64,000 nt of DNA. Origin: Agarophyton chilense (taxonomy: Eukaryota > Rhodophyta > Florideophyceae > Gracilariales > Gracilariaceae). The notes beneath the pieces are model-generated. The model was given only the letters and a program-made list of their open reading frames with translations, was not told where the DNA came from and ran no database searches. This document shows, piece after piece, positions 11,192 to 21,992 of this stretch; within the stretch, counting starts at the first letter, position 1; each line of letters begins with the position of its first letter. The position numbers were made by a program, and so were the translations under genes. The stretch lies in contig JARGXX010000071.1 in the NCBI GenBank assembly GCA_030374765.1, forward strand, positions 2,046,001-2,110,000, written 5' to 3'.

Positions 11192-11638
11192 TGTGAAAGA
11201 GCGATGAGAAAGGTTGAGCTCTTCAAGCAGCCGGGCCCTGAGATATCTTACAAGCGACACGTGGACGGGTCGAACTCAGGTGGACTCATGTAGATTATTA
11301 ATTTATTTAAATTAGTGTAATAGATTAGCATTATAGTGCCACGGAGATCCCAGCGCCTCGCCAGTATAATTTACTTGGATCGAGTGACGCTTCTCCCTTA
11401 GAGTACGGTAGGCACCGTTAGGATACTAAATAACCCGCTTTGGTATATTTGTTACACTCTTTGCTCTTCAAGAAATCGTTTCCGTAGCTCCAACCTGTAG
11501 GAATACGCAGTAAACGCCAGCCCATTGCACCAAGTACTCTGGGAGTCCCGCTGTCAAGGTTTCGAACCTTAGGACCCGCTCTACCACGCTACCACCGGTC
11601 GAGAACCGTGCGCTGACTAAACCTGTCATTGAGGTACA
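11192..11638 (+). repeat. 5' LTR
   Basis: 447 bp, TGTGAAAGAGCG...GGTACA. It is preceded by ATGGT, one half of the target duplication. It carries an antisense tRNA-like stretch in its 3' third (11541-11600). Confidence 0.93.
11541..11600 (-). other. tRNA-like (A-box/B-box) motif inside the LTR, antisense
   Basis: On the minus strand the LTR reads GGTAGCGTGGTAGAGC, like a tRNA D-arm/A box, and about ten bases later GGTTCGAAACC, like a T-arm/B box with a 5-bp stem. There is no anticodon arm, so this is not a tRNA gene. The same pair occurs in the 3' LTR (20201-20260) and the solo LTR (8077-8135). Confidence 0.5.
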
Positions 11639-11641
11639 TTT

Positions 11642-11659
11642 TGGTCTACCGACTCAAAA
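11642..11659 (+). other. Primer-binding site
   Basis: TGGTCTACCGACTCAAAA begins 4 bp after the 5' LTR. TGG pairs with a tRNA CCA end. The tRNA donor would end in GAGTCGGTAGA-CCA; I cannot name it. Confidence 0.6.
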
Positions 11660-11763
11660 ACCTCAAGGAATAATTGAACGGACCACTGCAACGGAGAATT
11701 ATCTGGATTCTAACCTTTCGTTTAATTCCCCAACGGACCAGAAGTACAGAAGCAACTTCCATT

Positions 11764-14460
11764 ATGGATGCAGGAGAAACACCCAACCGACCCGACCATA
11801 GGACTCCTACGGCAGGGCAAAGTGCGACTACAACGCCGGCGATGTCCCCTGACCCTCAGGTTGATACCGCTAGCGACCGCAGGAGCACAAGGAGCCAGCC
11901 GCAAGAAGTACTGACCCCACTGGATAACCCTGAATGGATTCGCCGAGAACCCCCGGTGGCAGCGCGTTTATGAGAACGCCTCACGAAGGCCACTTCTAGG
12001 CCAGGGACACCTCAAGGAGAAATCCCCCAGACCGAAGGAATTCGATAAAACCTGCCCGCACGTCTTGCCGACCTTCTTCGGCCCCGTCTCCGTGAGCTCT
12101 GCTCAACCCACGTGGATTCCATTATGGACGTGCGACTCGCTACGGCGATCGCTGGCCATACGGACTACCTCATCGCGCGAATCGCTCCTAAGGTATGGGA
12201 GTCTGACTTATTCAAAGACTCCCTCCTACAGGCCGTTCAAGGAGCTGTCACCCGCCAGGCAGGCAAGTTGGTCCCTAGGACCACCCCACCACATATTAAC
12301 CATCCGGTCTCCATATGGCAACCCCCTACCGAACCCTCAGGAGCGGCGAAATTATCTGACCCTCGCCGGGAATACCATGAGGAAAACCCCATGGTGGTCC
12401 AATCTAGGAGCAGAAGAAAAGCTCCGCGTCTAGATGAGAGACAGGTTGCCCATCAGGAGAATCCAAGGGAGGGACAAGCAAGGAGCAGAAGAGAAGCTCC
12501 TCGTCTAGAAGAGAGACCGCTTGCCCCATCAGACGGATTATACGAGGTACAGCGACCTCAGGGCTCCATCGGATCTGATAGAGAGATCGATCCTTTAGTT
12601 CCCTGTAGTATCCACTCTAAAGGAGAGAGGAGACACCTGCGACAGTTTTCGGACTGCCGATGGGTCACTTGCGGCGAAGGAAAAGGGGTGGTAGAGCTAC
12701 AACACCAGCGAGCTGGAAGTGGGGTGTAAGGCCACTACTGGCCATCGAGGGTGAACAGTGCAACTATAAAACGTTGATGGGACGTAGGTATGAGACGGCT
12801 CGTGAAATGGTTGGGGGCTGACTATCTATTATAGCTCGTCCGGATCTCCGGTTAAGGAATCCTAAGCGAGGAACAGAATAGTCATGATGCCCATGTTGTC
12901 TCCTTTACTTGGAGTCGGCGCTCACCTCTGGTACACTATATACTGTTTGCCAGGTTGAGTGCCCAAATAAATATATAAATAATACCCAGTGGTCAGCCAC
13001 TTAGCCAAACCACTGTATGGGTATGGTCCCTAATGGACGTTTAGCTACAAAGGGTAGTAAAAACTGCCACGTGGATCGCCACTACATGCGCCGTTGCAAG
13101 CCAGTCCACTCGTGATACCACGTGTTCCACTAATGTACACTGCGTCCTGGCATCCTACGCGGTGTGCCGTTTCATATCACAAGTTTGATGACATCACTCA
13201 CTTATGAGATCCAACCGCGACTTCGCGAAAAACCAGCCCATCGGATTCCCCGACATAATAGAATACTACAGTCTCTACTCCGCTGGAAAGATGAAAATAA
13301 GCAACCGTAGGAGAAAGAAGAACAGAAGAAGCAAGAGAAGAGACCATTCGGACACGAGTGATTCCGAGTCGGCCTCGACCGAAACAACAGACTTGGAAGT
13401 GGATGAGGCTGCTGCTCGAGGTTTCAGACCACTGACAACCACCAACAAACGTTTCCTAAAGGTTCTAGACTACCGGAATTTCCGGCTGGCCGACAGGTCC
13501 GCGAAATATTCTGGTTCGGTGGCTCACAGAGTCGCCGAATGGACCGAACGGATGCAACTAACCATTACGGACAAGTTCTCGGGTTCCAATCACATCGCTG
13601 TGCTCAGGTTTCTCAGTTTGTTCCGTACGGCCAGCGATCAGAACGGTGTCCACGAGGGCACCGCTCTGTACCTTTTCCAAATTTTCCTTACAGAACAGGC
13701 GCGTGACCGATTGGTTTCGAAAATATCTGGCACAACTGATCTTGTGGATGCTTAAGACCGTGAGCTCTCAGGTCATACCCTCATGTTGTTCATTACCTCT
13801 TGGAAACTTACGCCACGGATGACGTTGTAATGGATGCCCACCAGGAAGTAATATCCTTTAGGCAGAGCTCCAACATGACCGAATCGGCTTTCGAAGACGA
13901 CCTATGGAAGAGGGCTGACCGATGTGGAAACGTGTTCTCCGAAGGACGGCTTAAACTCCACTTCATCACGAGATTGCTCCCTGCCATTCGGACACATGTG
14001 CGCCATTACCACACGGAAAACCCGCAATACTCCTTCCGAAGGCTCGTTACCTACGCCGAGGGTTATGAAAAAACCTACAGAACCTCCAGGCACAACGCTG
14101 ATATAACTAGAGTACACGAAACTACATTACGTAAACCCAATTAAGCCCATTTGGTTAGCTCCACGGAGCCGGACATGGATGCTTCAATCCATTATGCCGA
14201 TTCATGAAACATCCTCGCCGTCATTTTCAGAGCTCTTCCGTCCCGGCCCCCATTGTATACCTCCCAGGGAACTACAGCGACCACTGGACCACCCACACCC
14301 AAGTATTCTCCCTTTCCGCCCGGCAAGGACGTTTTTGTTCGCTCCCCAAGGGCCTGCTTCCTCTGCCTGTCACTGACCCAACCTTGTGACTGTACGAGGT
14401 ATCCGCCTGAGGACGCACGTAAAACCCCCCTAGCCCTAAAAAAATAGAACTACCCGGGGC
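11764..14460 (+). pseudogene. Broken gag region of the chromovirus
   Basis: Several frames make up gag. A Pro/Thr-rich start is at 11764 (MDAGETPNRPDHRTP). A frame at 12112-12729 includes a 26-residue direct duplication (ENPMVVQSRSRRKAPRL, then ENPREGQARSRREAPRL; about 12380-12530). At 13204-13755 there is a basic NRRRKKNRRSKRRDHSD segment followed by SVAHRVAEWTERMQLTITDKF and a gag-like FLSLFRTASDQ. At 13800-14144 is SNMTESAFEDDLWKRAD...YAEGYEKTYR, the typical end of retrotransposon gag. A degraded zinc knuckle (RACFLCLSLTQPCDCTRYPP) sits near 14330-14405. Stops at 12727, 13753 and 14142 and frame changes separate the pieces. Gag coats the RNA and builds the particle; this copy cannot. Confidence 0.7.
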
Positions 14461-14680
14461 GGAGATCCGAAGGAATGTATAACGGGGCACAGCAACGAAC
14501 CACACGGACCCCTGGAAGCTCACGCTATGCCACGCCTCCGGACACTCCGATCAAAGCCCCACAGGTTCACGCCATTGTAGATCCTACAGATGACCCCGTG
14601 GAAGAACCCTATCCTAAGGAAAAAACGGAAACGCCATCGGAAACCTCCTAGAGGGACGACTCGAGGCAAATACTCCCTCT

Positions 14681-15670
14681 TTGAGCCCCTGCCTCAACCA
14701 ATTGGACGGTCATGAGCCAAAGAGCTCCTCACCTCCCAATGCAAACCACCCACAATGGACCAATCAGAATGAACTACAATTGGAACACAGTCACGACCCC
14801 GTCTGTATCCTCAGGGAAGAGAACTATAAAGTTGGAGTATCCGTAGGACTTCGTTCCAACAACTCTCGAGTAACCACAGCTGTATTGGACACAGGCGCTG
14901 GTCCCAATTTGGTCCATCCTAAGCTGCTCCAACTGGGTTGGCAAGATTCCGTTCAAGCAAGGAAGACCCCAAGGATTACCGATGCGTCTCGTAGACCAAT
15001 GTAAATTAATGGGATAGTACCACTTTACCTCCAAGCAGGACAATTCAAAGTCCACACGTGGTTTCTTGTATGGTCTAACTTGGGCGCCAAGGCAATCCTA
15101 GGGACCTCCTTTATCGACCGATACATGAAGGCCATTTATCCAGGCCTTAGAAAAGTCGCGTTTTACCGCGCACCTTCCATCTCCATAACTGGTTCAACCC
15201 CAGGGCCAGAAGCTAACCGCAAACGAGCGGTTGTCTCCGAAAACACGAAGTCCAATAAGGTTCGCCTGTCAAAGGCCATAACAATACCGCCGATGACCCA
15301 AATCGCTGTATCGGTCCATTCCCAGTCCTCAGGTCTCGTAACGATTCAGAAGAACCCGAAAACTGTCCTGAAGCACCTTACCATGATGACCAATGGAGTA
15401 ATGGACATCCACCCGAACAGGTCCTTTTTGGTCACAATCAGCGACTTTCGATATAACTCCGTGCAGTTACCTCAAGATACAGTGATTGGTATCACTCTAC
15501 CCGCACCCATGGCCATTATGGAGGCCCAAATGGATAATCTTGCGACGCCAACTCCCGACGAGGACGTCGACTCTTGGGAGGGGACGGTCGCACCCGGCGA
15601 AGACTTCGAATCCTATAGCCCCCAGGTACTTGATCTCTCCAGGGAATACGATGCCAATGTGGTCAGGTAG
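14681..15670 (+). pseudogene. Retroviral-type aspartic protease region
   Basis: VLDTGAGPNLVHPKLL (about 14882-14930) is the active-site motif of a retropepsin (D-T/S-G-A). The first frame ends at a TAA at 15001-15003. The same protein continues in the frame from 15080: GAKAILGTSFIDRYMKAIYP matches the second conserved protease block (I-L-G-x-x-F). A linker follows (TIPPMTQIAVSVHS, then VMDIHPNRSFLVTI), typical of the protease-RT spacer of Ty3/gypsy elements. It would cleave gag-pol; here it is split by a stop. Confidence 0.75.
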
Positions 15671-16362
15671 ATTGGGCACAATTAGAGCCACTACACACCG
15701 CATCGACCTTCAGGATGATGCTAGACCACAGTTCCAGCATCCATACCGTACCGGCCTTAAAGGTAGGGAAATTGTCGCCGACCAGATGGAAAAGATGCGC
15801 AAAGCTCAATTCATAGAGCCGGCACCTCCAAACCAATCCGAATGGGCAAGTCCCCTCGTCCTTGTGGCAAAGAAAGATGGCTCCGTCAGGTTCTGTGTCG
15901 ACTACAGGAAGCTGAACGCAGTAAATAAGAGCGACTTATACCCGATACCTCGCATGGAAGACTGTCTGGTTTTTTTAGGCGAAGCTGTCGTATTTACAAC
16001 ACTGGACGCTAGCTCGAAATATTGGCAAATCCCTTTGGCCGAAGACGCGAGATCGCTGACAACCTTTACAACCCATGAAAGTCTGTTAAGATTTACTCGC
16101 ATGCTCTTTGGTTTGAAGAATGCACCAGCCACGTTCCAACGGGTAATGGACACCATACTGTCCAGAGTCAAATGGAAGTTCGCCCTAGTCTATTATGATG
16201 ATGTTATAATCTTCTCACGGACCCCAAAGGAACACTTTCGTCACGTGAAGAAGGTGCCAACAATCCTACAGGACGCTGGAGTAACACTGAAACTCCGCAA
16301 ATGCGCTTTCTTACAAGCTTCAGTGGACTATCTCGGTCACGTCGTCCTCCCAGGAAAGCTAC
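15660..16362 (+). pseudogene. Reverse transcriptase domain
   Basis: One open frame gives the Ty3/gypsy RT blocks in order: HRIDLQDDARPQFQHPYR; SEWASPLVLVAKKDGSVRFC; VDYRKLNAVNKSDLYPIPRM; FTTLDASSKYWQIPLAEDA; FGLKNAPATFQRVMDTIL; the catalytic box ALVYYDDVIIFS (usually Y-x-D-D); and KCAFLQASVDYLGHVV. Residues of all three catalytic Asp are present (TLDAS, YYDD). The frame runs into RNase H sequence out of phase at about 16360. RT copies element RNA to DNA; this domain is intact in itself but not joined to a working polyprotein. Confidence 0.9.
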
Positions 16363-16798
16363 AGGTGACCATGACTCACTCCGCTGGCTACTCAATATGA
16401 CCGATGCATCAAGTCGCCTCGCTAGGTCGCGCCTCAGATTGTCAGAATATGACTATGAGAGAACCTATAGGCTAGGCATCAAGCACCGGGCAGCAGATGC
16501 CCTGTCGCGAATCATTACCGACAGAAATGATGACCTCCCATTGTACGACCTAATTCCGACCCTCTTTACAGATGATGGACCTCAGGCCTACACGGAAACA
16601 GATGACCTTATCGGTAAGATGCAATCGGAGGATCCTGAGGTAAAGAAGAACGAAGTTTATCTATTGAACTGGGAGACAGTACCGCCCAATTCGGCACGAC
16701 GTCAGGTTAATGCGATAATCCCGGAGGAAAAAAAGCTCCTCCCTAGAACTATTAAGGAACTCCTACAGGCGCAGGTCGAAGAAGAATACTGCAAGTAA
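16355..16798 (+). pseudogene. RNase H remnant, most of the domain deleted
   Basis: GDHDSLRWLLNMTDASSRLA, then RLRLSEYDYERTYRLGIKHR and AADALSRI, is the C-terminal end of a Ty3/gypsy RNase H. The preceding connection region and the first catalytic acids, several hundred bp in relatives, are missing. RT's GHVVLPGKLQV is followed at once by this segment in a different frame, so the deletion junction lies near 16350-16365. The frame ends at a TAA at 16796-16798, before the integrase. Confidence 0.8.
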
Positions 16799-16858
16799 AC
16801 AGCCCAATGGGTAGGAACCTCAGGATGCCTGTTTGACTATGACCGATTTGGACTGCTA

Positions 16859-18316
16859 TGTCGCCGCTCACCTCTGGATGGTGCACTCCAACGGGTAATA
16901 CCAACTTCGCTAAGGGCGCGATTCCTATATCTTTCCCAGTTCCCCCGCTTGGCTGGTCATCCTGGATGCCGAAGAATGTACCAGACCCTAAGGAAGTTCT
17001 TCTACTGGCCACAAATGGCGCACAACCTATGGCAAATCGCACGGAACTGTGCATCGTGCGCACAGATCCAAGGGTCTCGTGCCCACCGTCAGGCCAAACT
17101 GAAGCTCTTCCCCGCCGCAGGTCCAATGGAATTTGTCGCAATGGATATAATTGGGCCTTTTCCTAAGTCTTCCCATGGGAAACGGTTTGTTTTGGTTATA
17201 ACCGATGGGTTTACCAAACTTACCCGAGCCCTACCCCTAGAAAAGACAACGTCCACGGATGTCGCCACGCCTTTCTTGTCCCACTGGTTATATCCATATG
17301 GCGTGCCACTCTACCTCCTTACGGATAACCGGAGCCAGTTTGTATCCAAATTCTCCTCGCATGTCTGTGCTACCTTAGGTATTAAACATGTGACTACCAC
17401 AGCGTACCACCCGCAAACCAATGGCCAACTCGAATGCTTCAACCGCACCCTTCTGGACCGATTGGCGCACTACGTTTCGGAGCACCAATTGGACTGTGAC
17501 GAATACGTTGAGCCACTGGTTCATGCCTACAACACGCAGGTGCACGCTTCCACAGGGACAACGCCTTTCGACTTTACGCTAACCAGAGCGCTGCCGCCGA
17601 TAGCTGTTGACCTTCAGGAGTCTATCATACCCCAGGACATAACCGAAGAAATGACTCCTACCCAGGCAAAGCGCTACTCGCGCCGACGCATTGACCACAT
17701 TCTCCAATCTACCAGAACAGTCTTAACCAACGCCCAACGGCACTACAAGTTCAACTTTGACAAAGCCGTCTGGAACACACCGACATTTGGGAAAGGAGAC
17801 CTGGTTTACTTGGACCGGCCACCGATGGACAGTGAAAAACTTGAGGACACTACGTGGAAGCTCTTACCCCGCTCTACGGGACCATACAAAGTTCTTAAGG
17901 CCAATAAACACACCATCACGTTACTCATCGACGGCCTACAGGCCACCGTGTCTATTGACCGCGTGACACGAGCTACCAATTCCTCCGTACTACCAACGTC
18001 CCAGCTACCTGGCCCAACGGAAGCACCACGATCTCAGGTCGACACTCAAGTATCCACACCCCCTAAGGCAGTTCCCAAGGACTCGAGTAGCCCCACGGAC
18101 ACGATGGTCAATGCCAACTACTATGAGCCATCGCTTTCAACCGACTGCTATGGAGTCGCCCCTCTGGACCACACTCTCCTTCCTGAGGATGAACATCAAC
18201 CGGAATATGTGATCGGGCGCATCATCTCCGCCCGTCGGGGAGAAGACGGAACTATGCGCCATCGCGTCCGTTCGTTTGGCTACACACCTGAGGAAGATAC
18301 CTGGCAAGAGCCTTAA
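16859..18316 (+). pseudogene. Integrase with C-terminal chromodomain
   Basis: The open frame from 16949 gives GHPGCRRMYQTLRKFFYWPQ and NCASCAQIQG, the second half of the H2C2 zinc finger; the first His lies upstream in another frame. The catalytic core follows: FVAMDIIGPFP (first Asp), LLTDNRSQFVSKF (second Asp; the usual Gly after DN is Arg) and NGQLECFNRTLLDRL (Glu). A GPF/Y-like module (RSTGPYKVLKANKHTITLLI) follows. The C-terminus (about 18200-18316), EYVIGRIISARRGEDGTMRH then RVRSFGYTPEEDTWQEP, is a chromodomain with the W-x-G-Y aromatic site changed to S-F-G-Y. Integrase inserts the cDNA; the chromodomain guides it to marked chromatin. Zinc-finger frame loss makes it a pseudogene. Confidence 0.88.
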
Positions 18317-18665
18317 ACAATTCCGGCTAGTTTTATCGCACGCTATTGGCGCAGAATCAGCCACTCGGAGCGCGGCCTTCAGGAGGGGGCAACCATTGGA
18401 TAGAATAATCCAACCATCGGCCCGGATGATCCCAAAACGCCTCCCAAACCGCCTCCCGACACGACAGTTCGCCGGAGCACGACAATTCATCGTAGCTTCC
18501 ACATCAGGAAACAAGGTCAGTCCTTCGGAGACACCTGAGGAAGACCCGGGACGCTTTCAAGATTGGACGCGGTCCTGGGGCACGCACGTCCGAAATACAA
18601 GAATGACCTTGGGAAAGCACAAGCATTAATTTATTGGACCACCAACAGAGGTAGAACAGCCCTCA

Positions 18666-19768
18666 TCATGACCTCAAGGTTTGCGGAAGCGTTCGGAACA
18701 CCAACAGGACTCCCGGGGGCGGCGCAGGAGTAACTCCGTCGTCCTCATTGGAACCTGCAGGAGCGAGACAGGGCCTAGAGTCACCCGCGGAGCCAACTGG
18801 ACCACCAGAACCGGCCCCAGCCAGCCGAGCACGCTTCTTCGGCGGAGATTCACCTGAGGAACTATTGTCACCGTCGTAAGCCTCTCGGTCGCTCAAACTT
18901 AGACCATACTGAGCGTCCAAGTTGGCAGTAACCCTCTGGGACATCACTTGGGCATTCGGCTGCAGGATATTGACCATAGCGGTCTTCAGATCTTGACCCT
19001 ATTGGACCCCTGCGGGGTAGCGCACCCAGCGACGCGCCCAGGAGCAAGCTTTCCTCAGGACTGTCGCAATGTCCATCGAGGCAGTAATACCAACGGGACG
19101 GCAAAAGAGCATGACCCAATGCCCACGGATTTCGTTAGATGGTTTGTTCATAGCAGCCCCCGGGGTGCTCATAAGCCACTTGGTATCCCGAGGAGCTCCT
19201 CGCTTGGTTGTTCGAAGCCATGGCATCGCTGCACAAAGGCTGTTCCGCCGGGAAATGGATAGGAAAACCGACGGCTGCTACAAAGTTTGGAGGGAGAGTT
19301 CCGTATCCGACAGGCTAATAAGGCGATGGCGGCATCGCGCGCGTCCAATGGAGGAATACCGCAATGGGAAGCAAGGAGGATGAAACCGAATCGGGCAGAA
19401 TGACCGACCTGATTTCTAATGGACGAAGCGCGCACCGTAGTCCACGGCAGACGACGCGCGTAGGGTCGCCAAAGGAATACCGAGGGATAGGAAAAGCGGC
19501 AAGGAACACACACCCCCCCCTGGTGCGCGTACAGTACCTTAAAAGTAATTGCCAACCTGGCGCCAAGGGTCAGCTCTTACGCACTGGTACCACCGAGGAT
19601 GGTGGCGATGCGACGCCCCGTCGCGCCCACTGGTAACGAGAGCAAATAACCACCAGGATGGTCATAAGACGCCGACATGTCGGGCACGGCACCACTCGTG
19701 TCCAGGCCAATATTACGCTCAGGATCACGACGTTCCGACCCCGAAGGCAAGGTTGGAGGTTCACCCAT
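18666..19768 (-). pseudogene. Decayed antisense ORF between integrase and 3' LTR
   Basis: On the strand opposite to pol, frames form a protein-like series. A start at 19768 gives MGEPPTLPSGSERRDPERNI, then SYDHPGGYLLSLPVGATGRR. A second frame near 19225-19160 has SSSGYQVAYEHPGGCYEQ. The last (18977-18666) gives LQPNAQVMSQRVTANLDAQY, then SSSGESPPKKRARLAGAG, which contains a PKKRARL nuclear-localisation-like motif. Plus-strand frames here are shorter and less protein-like. Antisense ORFs at this place are known in some plant Ty3/gypsy lineages. Function unknown; stops and frame changes show decay. Confidence 0.4.
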
Positions 19769-19838
19769 AGGTGCAGTTAGATCAGGACTCCCAGGAAGGT
19801 GTGAGGCAATTTGGACTTCGCCGTGACGGCCGAATCCT

Positions 19839-19851
19839 AAGGAGGGAGATA
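19839..19851 (+). other. Polypurine tract
   Basis: AAGGAGGGAGATA lies directly before the 3' LTR, where plus-strand DNA synthesis is primed. Confidence 0.7.
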
Positions 19852-20298
19852 TTTGAAGGAGCGATGGTTACGGTTGAGCCCTGCAAGCCGCCAGGCCCTG
19901 AGATATCTTACAGGCGACACGTGGACGAGTCAACCTCAGGTGGACTCATGTAGATCATAAATGTATTTTAATTAGAGTAATAGATTGGCATTACAGTGCC
20001 AGGGAGATCCCAGCCCCTCGCCAGTACTATTTACTTGGCTGGAGTGACGCTTCTCCCTTAGAGGACGGTAGGCACCGTTTGGATACTAAATAACCCCCTT
20101 TGGTATATTAGTTCCACCCTTTGGTCTTCAAGCCATCGTTTCCGTAGCTCCAATCTTTAGGACTACGCAGTAAACGCCAGCCCATTGCACCAAGTACTCT
20201 GGGAGTATCGCCGTCAAGGATTCGAACCTTAGGACCCGCTCTACCACGCTACCACCGGTCAAGACCCGTACGCTGACCCAACCCGTCATTGCGTTACA
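19852..20298 (+). repeat. 3' LTR
   Basis: 447 bp, colinear with the 5' LTR without net indel and differing at about 52 positions. It ends TACA and is followed by ATGGT (20299-20303). Confidence 0.93.
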
Positions 20299-20359
20299 AT
20301 GGTCATGCGCGAGCGGGGGGATGGCGAAGGGAGAGATGGGTGATACGGCGTGGAGTGGA

Positions 20360-21400
20360 GGGTGAGTGGTGAGTGGGTTGCGGTTGGTAGGTACGCGGCG
20401 CGCTACGTTGACCTGGTTAGTTTGGTCTCCTTCTGGTTGCTAACATGGGAAACATATTTCAGTGGCCCTCATGATGATGAACAGGTGAGTTTGCTACGGT
20501 TTCTGCTCTGCAATATGGACAAAGACCTGACATATTTTCGGCTGTGGTTGCGAAGCGACAGAAAAATGGAATGGGGGGCAGGAGATGTTTAGTTAAAGGT
20601 GAGTTCGAGTGCTACTGGTGTCTAGTAGAGATTTAGGAAGGATATCTGACATGTTCTTTTTTGCTGCTACAAAACGACGAAGAGGAAAGATTGCGCGGGG
20701 AGGGGAACCTCCTTGAAGGAAGTGAATCAAGCAAGTTCCCTAGAAGGTGAGTGCGTTGCTGAGGAAATTTCTTTCGATTATTGACGGAGATTTGACTTGT
20801 ATTTGTTCATTGTTACGACAGTGCGGGCGGCGTTGTCTGAAGAGGGAAGGATGGAAGTGCTACTGGTGTGGTATTGATTTTGGAATGTGTTCTAACATGT
20901 TATTTTTTGTTGCTGCGAAGCGACAAAAAGCAGCGATTGGGTGAGGAGGGGTGAATCCTTGAAGGAGTGGGCCAAGCAAGTTGCTTAGAAGGTGAGTGAG
21001 TCAGTGAACTAGTTTTCTTTCGATTTTTGACGGAGGTATGAGCTATGTTTCTTTCTTGTTTCGACAGTGAATGATGTTGAAATGGTGGCATCACAGGTAA
21101 GTGCGAGCTGCAATTGTATCTGGTATGTGATAGGGAAGGAGATCTCACTTGCCGTTGTTTGCTGCTGCGAGAGACTAGGGAGGAAAGATTAGACGAGAGC
21201 TGGGATAAGTGGTCACTATAGAGGTGAGTGACTTCCTCATATGGTTTGGGTCTGTTTTCTGACGGAGATCTAACTTTTGTCTGTTTATTGATGCGAATGC
21301 GGAAAGTGGGGGCTAAAAACGGAGCACATGTTTGGCAGAGGTAAGTTTATTTATATGCAATGCGCTGACATGAAGCGAGGAACTGGGTTCCAACTTGTGT
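20360..21400 (+). repeat. Splice-signal-punctuated tandem repeat array
   Basis: Strong donor-like motifs recur: GTGAGT or GTAAGT at about 20486, 20599, 20751, 20991, 21096, 21222 and 21341. Between them are acceptor-like pyrimidine..AG ends (GCGACAG at 20553-20559, GACGAAG near 20683, TACGACAG near 20821, TTTCGACAG near 21067). Segments between acceptor and next donor are about 40-65 nt, like very small exons. Part of the array is a tandem duplication with a 248-bp period: GTGCTACTGGTGT recurs at 20609 and 20857, and GCAAGTT then CTAGAAGGTGAGTG (TTAG in the second copy) recurs about 20728 and 20977. No continuous protein frame joins the putative exons. Confidence 0.45.
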
Positions 21401-21603
21401 GATTTGGTGATTTCTATCTAATTATGTAAGAACTTGTGACTGACGAAGATGAAAGATGAACTGGTGGTACTGCTTGTAGTGGTATCGGAGAATAGAGGGT
21501 TGTTCGCAACGCGCTTCGCGCGACGCGAAGTGAAGCCCAGCGATCGGAGGACGTGATTCGAAGCGGGTCACCGCATGTGAAATGGGAAGATCTCATTTCA
21601 CGT

Positions 21604-21634
21604 GCAACGGGGACCCGTTTTGGGTCTCCGTTGC
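21604..21634 (+). other. 13-bp hairpin
   Basis: GCAACGGGGACCC, a 5-nt loop GTTTT, then GGGTCTCCGTTGC: thirteen pairs with one G-T. It lies in a gene-free stretch (21400-21990). Role unknown. Confidence 0.6.
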
Positions 21635-21992
21635 AGGATCGCAGTAAAATGCACTGGCCATTAGGGTCATCACAGGTATTTGAAGTGAATGTGCAGGGTA
21701 TTTGAACGGATTATACTAGCTACGATACCTGCGCGAAATGAATGATCATGCGCAAGATAGCATTCAGTATTACTTTTCATTTTTGGTAGAATTCATGGTC
21801 TAAGATGAATGAGTATCGAAAGATATCTCCCAAGTTCTCTTCCATTCTTCCTAGTGTGCCGGTGTTGATATGGAAGTTTGCTACTTTTCTACATTCTCCC
21901 CAACATTCACTTGGGCTAGTATTTTTGCGCTAGATATTCTGGCATCAAAATTCTTCCATTTTTTGAATGCTAACCATAAAAAATCTAGCACC

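Larger units (their letters stand above)
11192..20298 (+). mobile_element. Full-length but inactive Ty3/gypsy chromovirus
   Basis: A 9107-bp LTR retrotransposon. Two direct 447-bp LTRs (11192-11638 and 19852-20298) begin TG (TT in the 3' copy) and end CA. The flanks carry a perfect 5-bp duplication, ATGGT at 11187-11191 and 20299-20303, as expected from a Ty3-type integrase. A primer-binding site lies 4 bp inside the 5' LTR and a polypurine tract abuts the 3' LTR. Internal order is gag, protease, RT, RNase H, integrase, chromodomain. That order and the chromodomain identify the chromovirus clade. A hand alignment of the LTRs gives about 52 mismatches in 447 positions (about 88% identity), so the insertion is old. 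Gag, pol and the RNase H region carry frameshifts, stops and a deletion, so it cannot be autonomous. Confidence 0.95.

Noticed and set aside
11541..11600. A true tRNA gene in the LTR
   Set aside because: D-arm and T-arm look-alikes are present but there is no anticodon arm and no acceptor stem pairing.
18137..18514. 125-codon minus-strand ORF over the chromodomain
   Set aside because: Shadow of the integrase/chromodomain frame.
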